62,383 nucleotides of DNA from RUG12519 sp045649685 (GTDB lineage Bacteria > Bacillota > Clostridia > Oscillospirales > Ruminococcaceae), in assembly GCA_045649685.1 (NCBI GenBank), contig JAZRQJ010000006.1, forward strand, positions 1-62,383, read 5' to 3'. The translations under genes were made by a program, and so were the position numbers. A model generated the notes under the pieces. That model ran no database searches, was not told the origin of the DNA, and saw only the letters and a list, made by a program, of their open reading frames with translations. Positions within the stretch are counted from its first letter, which is position 1. The number at the start of each line of letters is the position of its first letter. Shown here piece by piece: positions 26,404-34,729 of this stretch.

Positions 26404-28173
26404 ATGTTAACCAATAATAAAAACGTTTTGAATTGGGTAGACGAAATGGTGTCTTTATGTAAACCCGATAAAATTGTTTGGATCGATGGAAGTGAAGAAC
26501 AATTAAATGCTTTAAGAAAAGAAGCAGTTGAAACTAAAGAAATGATCGAATTAAACCAAGAAAAACTACCAGGTTGTTTTTTACACAGAACTCAACCAAA
26601 CGATGTTGCTCGTGTTGAGGGTAGAACTTTTATATGTTCAAGAGACAAAGAAAATGCTGGTCCAACAAATAACTGGTGTGATCCAAAAGAGATGTATGCA
26701 AAACTAACACCTTTATTTGACGGTGTTATGAAGGGTCGCACAATGTATGTTATTCCATATTCTATGGGGCCAATCGGATCACCTTTAGCAAAAGTTGGTG
26801 TTGAATTAACTGATTCAATTTACGTTGTTTTAAACATGGATATTATGACACGTATGGGAAAATCAGCTTTTGAAAACTTAGCTGATGATTCTAACGATTT
26901 TGTACGTGGATTACACTCAAAAGCAAATGTAGATCCTGATAACAGATATATTGTTCATTTCCCTGAAGATAACACAATATGGTCAATAAACTCTGCATAT
27001 GGCGGAAATGTTTTGCTTGGAAAGAAATGTTTTGCTCTAAGAATTGCATCATATCAGGGTAAAAATGAAGGCTGGATGGCTGAACATATGCTGATATTGG
27101 GTATTGAAAATCCTCAAGGCGAAGTTAAATATATTGCAGCAGCATTTCCTTCAGCATGCGGTAAAACAAACCTTGCAATGTTAATTCCACCAGAAATATA
27201 CAAAAAAGAAGGCTACAAAGTTTGGACAGTTGGAGACGACATTGCTTGGATTAAACCAGGTAAAGATGGTAGATTATATGCAATAAACCCAGAGAATGGT
27301 TTCTTCGGAGTTGCTCCAGGAACTAGCGAAAAATCTAACTTTAACGCTTTAGCTTCAACAAGAACAAACACTATTTTCACAAATGTAGCTCATAACTTAG
27401 ACGACAACACTGTTTGGTGGGAAGGATTAGATAAAAATCCACCTACAAACGCAATGGATTGGACAGGAAAACCTTGGAATGGCAAAGAGTCTGACATAAA
27501 AGGTGCTCATCCAAACTCAAGATTTACTGCTCCTGCTAAAAATTGTCCTTGCATAAGCCCAAAATTTGATAGTCCAGAAGGTGTTCCTCTCTCCGCAATA
27601 ATATTTGGTGGTAGACGTGCTAAAACAGCTCCATTGGTTTATCAATCATTCAACTGGGAACATGGTGTTTTTGTAGGTGCAACAATGGCTTCAGAAACAA
27701 CAGCAGCTGCAACAGGTAAAGTTGGTGTAGTTAGAAGAGACCCAATGGCAATGTTGCCATTCTGTGGATATCATATGGGAGATTACTTCAAACATTGGCT
27801 TGAAATGGGTAAAAAAGTTGGAGACAAAGCTCCTAAAATATTCAATGTAAACTGGTTTAGAACAGATGCAGATGGAAACTTTATTTGGCCAGGATTTGGA
27901 GACAACATGAGAGTTCTAATGTGGATCCTTTCTCGTTGTGACGAAAAAGTGGATGCAGTAAAAACAGCAATCGGATATGAACCAAAACCAGAAGATATAA
28001 ATACAGAAGGTTTAGATATAGATTCAAACGTAATTAAAGATCTATTGTCTGTTGATAAAGATTTGTGGAAAGAAGAAGCTAATGGAATTGAAGAATTTTT
28101 CAATCAATTTGGCGATAAACTTCCAGAAGAAATGAAAGCTCAACTTAATGGATTAAAAGATAGATTAGCTTAA
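26404..28173 (+). CDS. pckG: Phosphoenolpyruvate carboxykinase, GTP-dependent
   Basis: This enzyme interconverts oxaloacetate plus GTP with phosphoenolpyruvate, CO2 and GDP. The 589-residue length and the motifs assign it to the GTP class rather than the shorter ATP class: the P-loop FPSACGKTNLAM near 247-258 with the hyper-reactive Cys, GDDIAWIKPG, and the nucleotide site FGVAPGTSEKSNFNA near 304. In fermenting bacteria it can run in the carboxylating direction, feeding malate or succinate formation. It stands alone, with its own promoter and terminator. GGGAG precedes the ATG. Confidence 0.95.
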   Translation: MLTNNKNVLNWVDEMVSLCKPDKIVWIDGSEEQLNALRKEAVETKEMIELNQEKLPGCFLHRTQPNDVARVEGRTFICSRDKENAGPTNNWCDPKEMYAKLTPLFDGVMKGRTMYVIPYSMGPIGSPLAKVGVELTDSIYVVLNMDIMTRMGKSAFENLADDSNDFVRGLHSKANVDPDNRYIVHFPEDNTIWSINSAYGGNVLLGKKCFALRIASYQGKNEGWMAEHMLILGIENPQGEVKYIAAAFPSACGKTNLAMLIPPEIYKKEGYKVWTVGDDIAWIKPGKDGRLYAINPENGFFGVAPGTSEKSNFNALASTRTNTIFTNVAHNLDDNTVWWEGLDKNPPTNAMDWTGKPWNGKESDIKGAHPNSRFTAPAKNCPCISPKFDSPEGVPLSAIIFGGRRAKTAPLVYQSFNWEHGVFVGATMASETTAAATGKVGVVRRDPMAMLPFCGYHMGDYFKHWLEMGKKVGDKAPKIFNVNWFRTDADGNFIWPGFGDNMRVLMWILSRCDEKVDAVKTAIGYEPKPEDINTEGLDIDSNVIKDLLSVDKDLWKEEANGIEEFFNQFGDKLPEEMKAQLNGLKDRLA

Positions 28174-28212
28174 TCTTCAAATATTCAATGAGCTAAAAAT
28201 TTAATATAAAAT

Positions 28213-28254
28213 AAAAAGTTAATCTCTGTTTTAGCAGTGAGATTAACTTTTTTT
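28213..28254. terminator. Bidirectional terminator between pckG and the TauE pair
   Basis: AAAAAGTTAATCTC/GAGATTAACTTTTT is a perfect stem with flanking A and T runs. Its right arm overlaps the last codons of the minus-strand TauE gene. Confidence 0.88.
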
Positions 28255-28596
28255 ATGGAACAATTCCTTAATGCCAAAAATTAAAAGTAATAAAGCAAAC
28301 AATTTGGAAATCCAATACACCTGAAACAAAAAGGCAAAACCAATTCCAAAAAACACCCCAACAACTCCAAAAACAATAGAAGAAGCTAAAGGTTTTCTAT
28401 CTATTAATTTATTTTTCATATGCATGCAAATAGAAATCAAAGCGATCGGCAAAAAAAATAATATATTCATTCCCTGTGCATCCATCTGATCTACACCAGC
28501 AATAGTTGTTAAATATATCATTAAAATAAAACCGCCACCCAACCCCATAGATGCAGTAATTCCAGACAGTAGACCAACAAACATTTTAATAATCAT
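28243..28596 (-). CDS. TauE/SafE family membrane protein, half-length (second of pair)
   Basis: This is a 117-residue hydrophobic protein with about four membrane helices. The opening MIIKMFVGLLSGITASMGLG and the GLGGGFILM glycine motif are typical of one TauE/SafE (DUF81) repeat. Full family members have two such repeats (about 250 residues); here each repeat is its own gene. The start ATG at 28596 overlaps the stop of the upstream half by ATGA, so translation is coupled and the two halves probably form a heteromeric transporter. The family exports sulfite, sulfoacetate or other organic anions; the substrate is unknown. Confidence 0.85.
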   Translation of the reverse strand: MIIKMFVGLLSGITASMGLGGGFILMIYLTTIAGVDQMDAQGMNILFFLPIALISICMHMKNKLIDRKPLASSIVFGVVGVFFGIGFAFLFQVYWISKLFALLLLIFGIKELFHKKS

Positions 28597-28946
28597 TTTA
28601 AAAACAACCTTATACTTGAAATTATCATAATTAAGCCAAATATTCTCCTCAAAAAATCGGTTTTTATTTTTTTTAGCAACCAACTACCCACAAAAACTCC
28701 CACAATACCTGCCGGAATATATCCCAAAGTATTTTGAAAATCAATATGTCCACCACAAAAATAGCCAATCAAACTAAACAAACTTAAAATTGCAATTATA
28801 ACAATAGATGTTGCGTGTGATTTTTTGGGATCAATTCCAGATTTCTCCAACATAGGAACAACAATCATTCCACCTCCAGCTCCAAACATTCCATTAAACA
28901 AACCTGCTATTAACCCAACCATTTTATATTTCAATTTATTACCCAA
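28593..28946 (-). CDS. TauE/SafE family membrane protein, half-length (first of pair)
   Basis: About 110-117 residues, three or four membrane helices, with the family motif GLFNGMFGAGGGMIVVPML near the N terminus. The start is uncertain. The only GGAGG (28958-28962) is best spaced for an out-of-frame ATG at 28951 that opens a six-codon ORF (MFWVIN, stop at 28931). The TauE frame itself offers TTG at 28946, 11 bases from GGAGG, or ATG at 28922 without its own ribosome site. I list the TTG. The gene overlaps the second half by 4 bases. Confidence 0.78.
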   Translation of the reverse strand: MGNKLKYKMVGLIAGLFNGMFGAGGGMIVVPMLEKSGIDPKKSHATSIVIIAILSLFSLIGYFCGGHIDFQNTLGYIPAGIVGVFVGSWLLKKIKTDFLRRIFGLIMIISSIRLFLK

Positions 28947-29054
28947 AACATAAAAAACCTCCACAAAAAAATAAAAGCACTGTACTTAATATTAGCACAG
29001 TACCTCTATTTTATACTAAGAAATAATATATAAAATAATTATTTCTTTTATGTT

Positions 29055-29256
29055 CAAAATAACCGCTTTGCCGTCGTGCATAAATTAAACCCGCAAAAAA
29101 CCTAATGCGGTGGGTAAAGTTGTCTCAAATGTTTCTCGCTCCCTTCTTCCGGCAACACGCCGGGAGGTCTGCAGTCCGCAATTGAAGGCCAAACTCCCAA
29201 TAATAAATTGTTGGATTTATATATTACCACACAAACAATTCAAAGCAGTCCTTCTA
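29055..29256 (-). ncRNA. ssrS: Probable 6S RNA (about 200 nt)
   Basis: A sigma-A promoter on the minus strand predicts a transcript starting near 29255. Its 5' ACTGCTTTG (29249-29241) pairs over 9 bp with CAAAGCGGT (29070-29062) near the 3' end, closing a ~200-nt rod. Inside, GTG-U-GGTAA (29232-29224) pairs with TTACCCAC (29117-29110). The 3' strand then has a small hairpin CGCA/TGCG, and the apex contains CCGGC/GCCGG. A closing stem, an internal bubble with a small 3'-side hairpin and a long apical stem are the hallmarks of 6S RNA, which binds and sequesters sigma-A RNA polymerase. No ORF crosses the region. Identity is inferred from structure only. The rest of the 400-bp gap is AT-rich. Confidence 0.65.
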
Positions 29257-29261
29257 ACTAA

Positions 29262-29290
29262 ATTATATAGTTAACACTACAGTTATTCAA
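29262..29290 (-). promoter_or_regulatory. Promoter of the probable 6S RNA
   Basis: On the minus strand TTGAAT, 17 bases, then a perfect TATAAT. It points into the structured RNA region and starts it about 6 bases before the closing stem. Confidence 0.75.
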
Positions 29291-29364
29291 CCGTCAATAT
29301 AACCAAATATGCCTAACAATTTACAAGCAAAAAGTCAATAAAAAACCGACTAATTTTGATGAAA

Positions 29365-29664
29365 CTATTCAAATAATTCAGCAAATTTTTCCATAAACAT
29401 ATTTCCAATTTTTTCATATTCATCTTCATCATCTATGCTTGCTAGTAGTACATCGTCATCATTTTCAGATTCATCATCATGAACTTCTTTTAAAATAACA
29501 AACTCTTCATTTTCTTCATCAATCTCTTTTTCGTTTTCATAATAAGGAATCATAGCATAATATAGCTGACCATCAACTTCCATAAAATCTATCATTTCAA
29601 ACTGTTGTTCTTTTCCTTCTTCATCAGTCAAGCTATATATAATAGGTTCATAATTACCACTCAT
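29365..29664 (-). CDS. DUF1292 family protein (YrzB-like), acidic
   Basis: This acidic soluble protein of 99 residues belongs to the DUF1292 family. The pattern ..LTDEEGKEQQFEMIDFMEVDGQLYYAMIPY, with the later EFVILKEV, is typical; the function is unknown. I chose the ATG at 29664 (MSGNYEPI), with AGGAGGG 9 bases upstream, over the frame to 29682, which runs into that site. In Bacillus the homologue yrzB sits in the yrzL-yrrK operon; that context is not kept here. A probable 6S RNA gene follows about 110 bases downstream on the same strand. Confidence 0.85.
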   Translation of the reverse strand: MSGNYEPIIYSLTDEEGKEQQFEMIDFMEVDGQLYYAMIPYYENEKEIDEENEEFVILKEVHDDESENDDDVLLASIDDEDEYEKIGNMFMEKFAELFE

Positions 29665-29918
29665 ATTAAAAACCCTCCTCAATCTATTTTTTAAATCAAT
29701 CTACAGAAATAATTTTATAATATAAAACACACATTTGTCAAATACTAAATTTAAAAGTCACAAAAAGTATAGAGCTAAAATAACAATAATTTTTATTTAA
29801 CTATTTTAGTATGTGAAGAATAAAATATATTATGTAATTTTTGATTAAATTACATGACTTTGGGACACAATAAAAGCATAAATAAAAATTGTGTTTCAAG
29901 CAAAGGAGTGTGCGTTTC

Positions 29919-30290
29919 ATGAATGTGAAACGAGGAGAAATTTATTATGCCGATTTGAGCCCTGTCATAGGGTCAGAACAAGGTGGAATTCGTCCTGTCT
30001 TAATTGTTCAAAATGATATGGGCAATAAATATAGTCCAACAGTTATTGCAGCTGCAATAACTAGCCAATGCGACAAAGCAAAACTACCAACTCATATTGA
30101 AATTGAGGGAAAACAGTGTGGTCTCTCCAAAAACTCCGTCGTTCTATTAGAACAAGTTCGAACAATTGACAAACAGAGACTGAAAGAAAAAACAGGAGAG
30201 TTAGATCAATCCCGCATGAATTGTGTTGACAATGCAATTTCAGTTAGTTTCGGATTAAACTACTTAACAAAAATTAACGAAGCTGTTTAA
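29919..30290 (+). CDS. ndoA: MazF/PemK-type mRNA interferase EndoA
   Basis: This 123-residue toxin-fold protein is closest in pattern to Bacillus EndoA, which cuts mRNA at UACAU. MNVKRGEIYYADLSPVIGSE, GGIRPVLIVQND and SVVLLEQVRTIDKQRL are the conserved strands with the RNA-binding Arg and the catalytic Arg/Thr. I chose the ATG at 29919 with GGAG 10 bases upstream. No antitoxin gene is visible: the 250 bases before it contain no ORF with a ribosome site, and murC follows. EndoAI-type antitoxins normally lie just upstream, so here it is either elsewhere or absent. Confidence 0.92.
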   Translation: MNVKRGEIYYADLSPVIGSEQGGIRPVLIVQNDMGNKYSPTVIAAAITSQCDKAKLPTHIEIEGKQCGLSKNSVVLLEQVRTIDKQRLKEKTGELDQSRMNCVDNAISVSFGLNYLTKINEAV

Positions 30291-30297
30291 AATAAAC

Positions 30298-30338
30298 ATG
30301 GCTTGGAGTATTAACAAACCAAGCCATTACTAAATTTT
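30298..30338 (+). terminator. Terminator after the EndoA gene
   Basis: ATGGCTTGG/CCAAGCCAT is a perfect 9-bp stem with a 12-base loop, followed a few bases later by TTTTTG. Confidence 0.75.
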
Positions 30339-30490
30339 TGTAAAAAAATAATCATTACATAGTTAACTTTCAATACAGCAATTGACAAATATTATAAAAA
30401 TTTTCAAATCATCACATTTCAGGGGTTTCTTTTTTTTTTATTATATCATATAATATGTTTGAGTGTTAAATGATGGGAGATGTCAGAAAA

Positions 30491-31858
30491 TTGAATGATA
30501 ATCTATTGCAAAATGTAAAAAAAGTCCACTTTATTGGAATTGGTGGCTCAGGCATGTTCCCGATTGTTCAAATTTTAAACCAAAAAGGGCTTAAAATTAC
30601 GGGCTCTGATAATAATGAATCAGATATTGTAAAAATGGTAAGAAATCTGGGAATTGAAGTTAGCATGCAACAAAAAGCTGAAAACATCAAAGATGCTGAT
30701 CTTATCATATATACATCCGCAATATTAGAGGACAATCCTGAACTTATAAGTGCAAAAAACAGCGGAATAAAAACAATTGAACGAAATGATATGTTAGGAT
30801 ATCTAACCAATCAATATTCAAACTGCATATGTGTTTGTGGAACTCACGGTAAAACAACAACAACCTCAATTCTAACTCAAATTTTGTTAGACGCTAATAT
30901 GGATCCATCAGCGTTTATTGGAGGAAAACTAAAATCTATAAACGGTTATGCAAGAATCGGAAAATCTGAAATAATGACATGTGAAGCCTGCGAATATTCA
31001 AATCATTTTTTAAAACTAAATCCAGATATAAGCATTGTTTTAAACATTGATAATGATCACATGGAATTTTTTAAAACAATGGAAAACGTAAAAAAATCAT
31101 ATAGAAAATTTTGTGAAAAAACTCGAAAAACTATGATATATAATGGTGATGATAAAAATGTAGTAGAAGTTATATCATCACTAAATAAAAAAACAATTTC
31201 TTTTGGATTCAATTCAACAAATGATTACTATCCAACAAACATAACAAAAATTTCAGGTATGCGAACAAAATTTTCACTTTGCAAAAACGGCTCCATAATA
31301 TTAGAAGATCTCGAAATATATGTGCCTGGTAGACATAATATTTTAAATGCCGTTGCATCAATTGTTGCTGCATTAGAAGTAAATACTCCTGTTGAAAATA
31401 TTGCTGAAGGTTTGGCCAATTTTAAAGGTGCGGGAAGACGGTTTGAATTTATTGGTGAAATAAATGGAATAACCGTAGCTGACGACTATGCACATCATCC
31501 AACTGAAATTTCTGCAACTCTTAAAGCTGCCAAAGAATGTGGCTTCAACAAAGTTTGGGCAGTCCATCAGCCATTCACATATTCTAGAACTAAAATGCTA
31601 ATGGATGAATTTGCTAAGGCGTTAAGCATAGCAGATCACGTGGTGTTAACGGAAATAATGGGTTCACGAGAAAAAAATACACTTGGAGTATATTCAAAAG
31701 ACCTAGCTTCAAAAATAGATGGCTGCAAATGGTTCACAACTCAAAATGAAGTAGCAAATTACGTTATAAACAATGCTAAACCCGGTGACTTAGTAATAAC
31801 TCTAGGCTGTGGAGACATTTATAAATGTGCAAAAATAATGGTTTTCGGAAAATACTAA
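30491..31858 (+). CDS. murC: UDP-N-acetylmuramate--L-alanine ligase
   Basis: This enzyme adds the first amino acid of the peptidoglycan stem peptide. It has about 455 residues with the N-terminal nucleotide motif HFIGIGGSGM, the ATP loop CGTHGKTTTTS near 116-126, and the late DDYAHHPTEI motif near 335. Two starts are possible. ATG at 30470 lacks a ribosome site because GGGAG falls inside its first codons; TTG at 30491 has that GGGAG 11 bases upstream, so I prefer TTG. It is a single-gene unit, not in a dcw cluster. Confidence 0.93.
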   Translation: MNDNLLQNVKKVHFIGIGGSGMFPIVQILNQKGLKITGSDNNESDIVKMVRNLGIEVSMQQKAENIKDADLIIYTSAILEDNPELISAKNSGIKTIERNDMLGYLTNQYSNCICVCGTHGKTTTTSILTQILLDANMDPSAFIGGKLKSINGYARIGKSEIMTCEACEYSNHFLKLNPDISIVLNIDNDHMEFFKTMENVKKSYRKFCEKTRKTMIYNGDDKNVVEVISSLNKKTISFGFNSTNDYYPTNITKISGMRTKFSLCKNGSIILEDLEIYVPGRHNILNAVASIVAALEVNTPVENIAEGLANFKGAGRRFEFIGEINGITVADDYAHHPTEISATLKAAKECGFNKVWAVHQPFTYSRTKMLMDEFAKALSIADHVVLTEIMGSREKNTLGVYSKDLASKIDGCKWFTTQNEVANYVINNAKPGDLVITLGCGDIYKCAKIMVFGKY

Positions 31859-31864
31859 AATAAT

Positions 31865-31909
31865 AAAAGACTATTCTGCGGATTATATTTCACAGAATAG
31901 TCTTTTTAT
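31865..31909. terminator. Bidirectional terminator after murC
   Basis: AAAAGACTATTCTG/CAGAATAGTCTTTT is a perfect stem flanked by A and T runs, between convergent genes. Confidence 0.9.
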
Positions 31910-31943
31910 TGTTATAGATAAATATAAATTAAATTTACACAGC

Positions 31944-33152
31944 TTAATTATCTTGATTTGGTTTGTCGCCATTACTATCAACTTTATTTTTTATTTTAGA
32001 TAATATTCCAATATCTCTTAAACACTCCATATTCTTTTTTCTTTTGCTCTCCTTGCAACTAATAAAATCATCTATTAATTCCATGAGTATTGCCATAAGT
32101 GGCGGTCCTAAAAACAAACCAAATATTCCAAAAATTCCACCAAATAATGTTATTCCCAAAATAACATATAATGGACCAATTCCAACTGCTTGTCCAACAA
32201 TTCTAGGACTAATAAAGTTAGCATCTAACTGCTGTAAAACTATAGCAATAATAGTTGCAATAAAGAACTGGTGTATATTTCCAGACATTAAAGATAACAA
32301 TGAAACAAAACAAACTCCAATAATAGATCCAAAATATGGAATTACCGCACAAACAAAATAAAACACTGCTAAAATAACACTATTATCAATTCCAAATATA
32401 GTTAAAAACATACCAATAAAACATGCAACCATAAACGCATCAATTACCTGACCAAATATAAAAGTATATATTACTTTAGCTATTCTAGATCCTAATCTGC
32501 CAATACGTTTAACCGTATTATCTTGAAATATTACCCTGGCAATTCTAATAACAGTCTTCTTAATAAATTTACGGTCCATCAACAAATATACCGAAATAAT
32601 TGCTCCAATTAAGAAATTAAATATTCCAAAAAACAAACTTGTAATTCCACCAACATAACTATTATAATCCAAAGATATAAAGAATTTAGCTATATTGTCC
32701 AAAGATACAACATTTTTCAATTTTTCTACTACGTTAGCCAAAGGCCCCGAATGATTTATATTATTGCTTATAAACGAATGCATATCATTTAAATAGTTTG
32801 GAACAGTCTTGATAAAAATTATTAAACTATCATATATGATAGGACACATCAGAAACAATATCAATCCCACTATAAATAAGGCCAATAGAACAATTATTAG
32901 TGTTGCTATTCCACGAACTCTTTTCATAATAAAATTTTTATTGGTCTTCAAAAGTAACGTTTCTAGCTTCTTGCAAATTGGAAATAGCAAAAAAGCAATA
33001 ACACTACCAATGATAAAAGGGGTTAAAACACCCATAAGTTGACCAAACCAAGACAATATCATTCCAAAATTATTAATCATATTGTAGGCTAAAATCACAA
33101 AAATGCAAAATATTAATCTAACTATCCACGTTCCAAGAGTATCTTTTCTCAT
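31944..33152 (-). CDS. AI-2E family transporter (PF01594 type)
   Basis: This 402-residue protein has about eight membrane helices, with a soluble stretch around 100-150 and family segments such as GPPLMAILMELIDDF near the C terminus and QQLDANFISPRIVGQAVGIGP near 315. Named after E. coli TqsA/YdgG, the family includes exporters of autoinducer 2 and Na+/H+ antiporters, so the name does not fix the substrate. The C-terminal tail is charged. No quorum-sensing gene lies nearby. Confidence 0.88.
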   Translation of the reverse strand: MRKDTLGTWIVRLIFCIFVILAYNMINNFGMILSWFGQLMGVLTPFIIGSVIAFLLFPICKKLETLLLKTNKNFIMKRVRGIATLIIVLLALFIVGLILFLMCPIIYDSLIIFIKTVPNYLNDMHSFISNNINHSGPLANVVEKLKNVVSLDNIAKFFISLDYNSYVGGITSLFFGIFNFLIGAIISVYLLMDRKFIKKTVIRIARVIFQDNTVKRIGRLGSRIAKVIYTFIFGQVIDAFMVACFIGMFLTIFGIDNSVILAVFYFVCAVIPYFGSIIGVCFVSLLSLMSGNIHQFFIATIIAIVLQQLDANFISPRIVGQAVGIGPLYVILGITLFGGIFGIFGLFLGPPLMAILMELIDDFISCKESKRKKNMECLRDIGILSKIKNKVDSNGDKPNQDN

Positions 33153-33207
33153 ATTATATACTCACCTCTAAACCTATAACTAAACAAAATCTATTTCTTA
33201 TTTCAAT

Positions 33208-33999
33208 CTAAAAAACAAATACTCTTCCATTTAAAACATAAGGACATACATAATTAAAAATAACATACAACAAACCATACAATATTGGTTGATGAAGTAA
33301 ATATACCCATAAAGTATGTCGCCCTACAAAAGCAATTGGCCTTGAATGCATGTTATAAAAAAATTCTGGTAGTCTATTTTCAATAACATATACACCAAAA
33401 TAACATCCCGCCAAAAACACAAAAATCCACGGTATTAATGGAAAATAATCCCACGAATGAAAATTAGATGAAACAATGCCAAACGGAAATAACCATTTTT
33501 TTAAATTGTCATCAATATAAAAAGTCCAAACTCCAATTTTCCCTTTAGATATTTCTTTTGTAAAATAGAAAAGCAAGCCAGCTATTACAATTCCAAATAT
33601 GGGAAATTTTATTTTGTTCAATAATTTTTCAAAACAATGATATAATATCATAGAAATTCCTAGCATATGAAGCGCACCAAAATAGATTGTTTCCTGTCGC
33701 ATGCAAAAAAACGTGACTAAAGTTATTCCAAGTCCAGCCAAAAAACATATTATTCCTCTTTTTAAATTATTGGAAGAAAATCTACATGCTATTCCAAATA
33801 TAAAAATAAACAAACCGGCGAACACATCTCGCATAAAATTAATAATAGCCGAATCAAATATTTCTATTTTAACATTAAAAATATAGACTAAATCAAAGCA
33901 CAAATGATATACAACCATTAAAATAATAGCCATACCTCTAACTTCATCTATAAACCAAACTCTATTTCCCAGAGACTTTCTTCTCTTTCGTCTTCCCAT
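33208..33999 (-). CDS. DUF1624/HGSNAT-like membrane acyltransferase (putative)
   Basis: This protein of about 263 residues has seven or eight membrane helices. The N-terminal WFIDEVRGMAIILMVVYHLC matches the DUF1624 signature shared with heparan-alpha-glucosaminide N-acetyltransferase-like proteins, where the Arg-Gly and the His sit in the first helix. The likely role is acyl transfer onto a sugar or lipid at the membrane, but this is by family only. The start is uncertain: ATG at 33999 or TTG at 34026, the latter overlapping the Nudix gene. It is coupled to that gene, with 4 bases between them if the ATG is right. Confidence 0.75.
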   Translation of the reverse strand: MGRRKRRKSLGNRVWFIDEVRGMAIILMVVYHLCFDLVYIFNVKIEIFDSAIINFMRDVFAGLFIFIFGIACRFSSNNLKRGIICFLAGLGITLVTFFCMRQETIYFGALHMLGISMILYHCFEKLLNKIKFPIFGIVIAGLLFYFTKEISKGKIGVWTFYIDDNLKKWLFPFGIVSSNFHSWDYFPLIPWIFVFLAGCYFGVYVIENRLPEFFYNMHSRPIAFVGRHTLWVYLLHQPILYGLLYVIFNYVCPYVLNGRVFVF

Positions 34000-34003
34000 A
34001 ATA

Positions 34004-34561
34004 CTATATCTCAATCTTTCCTTCAATCATCAACATTTTTAATTTTAAAATCGCACATATAGTTTTAGAATCTCTAACTTTTCCATAGAGTATTTTTTCA
34101 AAAATCTCATCCAACGAATATTTTTCTACCTGCAAAAATTCTCCTTCGTCTAAATGTAAACTGTCCTCTTGAATTAAATCTGTTGCAAAATATAGATATA
34201 TAACCTCATCGCAATAACCCGGAGAAGGATATATTGTCCCCAAATCAACCCAATTAGCTGCCTTAACTCCTGTTTCTTCAAAAAGTTCTCTTTTAGCCGC
34301 CTCTAAAGGCGATTCCCCTACAACATCCAATTTCCCTGCAGGAAGCTCTAACAGTTCCTTGTTAAGTGCATATCTAAATTGACGGACTAAAAATAAATTT
34401 TTATCATCATCTATTGCCACAACACAACAGGCGCCGTTATGTCTAACAACTTCTCTACACGCTTTCGCCCCATTTGGCAAAGTAACAGTGTCTTTTTGCA
34501 CTGTCAATATTTTCCCAGAATAAACTGTTTCTCCACACAATCTTGTTTCTTTCAATTCCAC
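34004..34561 (-). CDS. nudF: Nudix hydrolase, ADP-ribose pyrophosphatase type
   Basis: This enzyme hydrolyses ADP-ribose or similar nucleoside diphosphates. It has about 185 residues. The Nudix box reads GESPLEAAKRELFEETGV, preceded by ELPAGKLD, which is typical of the ADP-ribose pyrophosphatase branch. I prefer the GTG at 34561 (MELKETRLCGETVYSGK): GGGGG lies 8 bases upstream and the length then matches relatives. ATGs at 34594 and 34576 lack a proper site. The DUF1624 gene follows directly. Confidence 0.88.
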   Translation of the reverse strand: MELKETRLCGETVYSGKILTVQKDTVTLPNGAKACREVVRHNGACCVVAIDDDKNLFLVRQFRYALNKELLELPAGKLDVVGESPLEAAKRELFEETGVKAANWVDLGTIYPSPGYCDEVIYLYFATDLIQEDSLHLDEGEFLQVEKYSLDEIFEKILYGKVRDSKTICAILKLKMLMIEGKIEI

Positions 34562-34729
34562 AAGAAAAACCCCCATATCTTTCAAAAAAGCCATGAGTTA
34601 GCTTAAAAACACCATTTTTATTTATTATTACATAAAGTTAAAAAAAAATCAATATACTTATAGTAAGAATCGATAATTAAAATAAAATTCAAAAGTCATA
34701 TAAATAACATTCATAACGGAGGCACACCC

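Noticed and set aside
28980..29020. Inverted-looking GCACTGTAC and GCACAGTAC near the TauE gene start
   Set aside because: Only five bases pair properly; it is neither a good terminator nor a clear operator.
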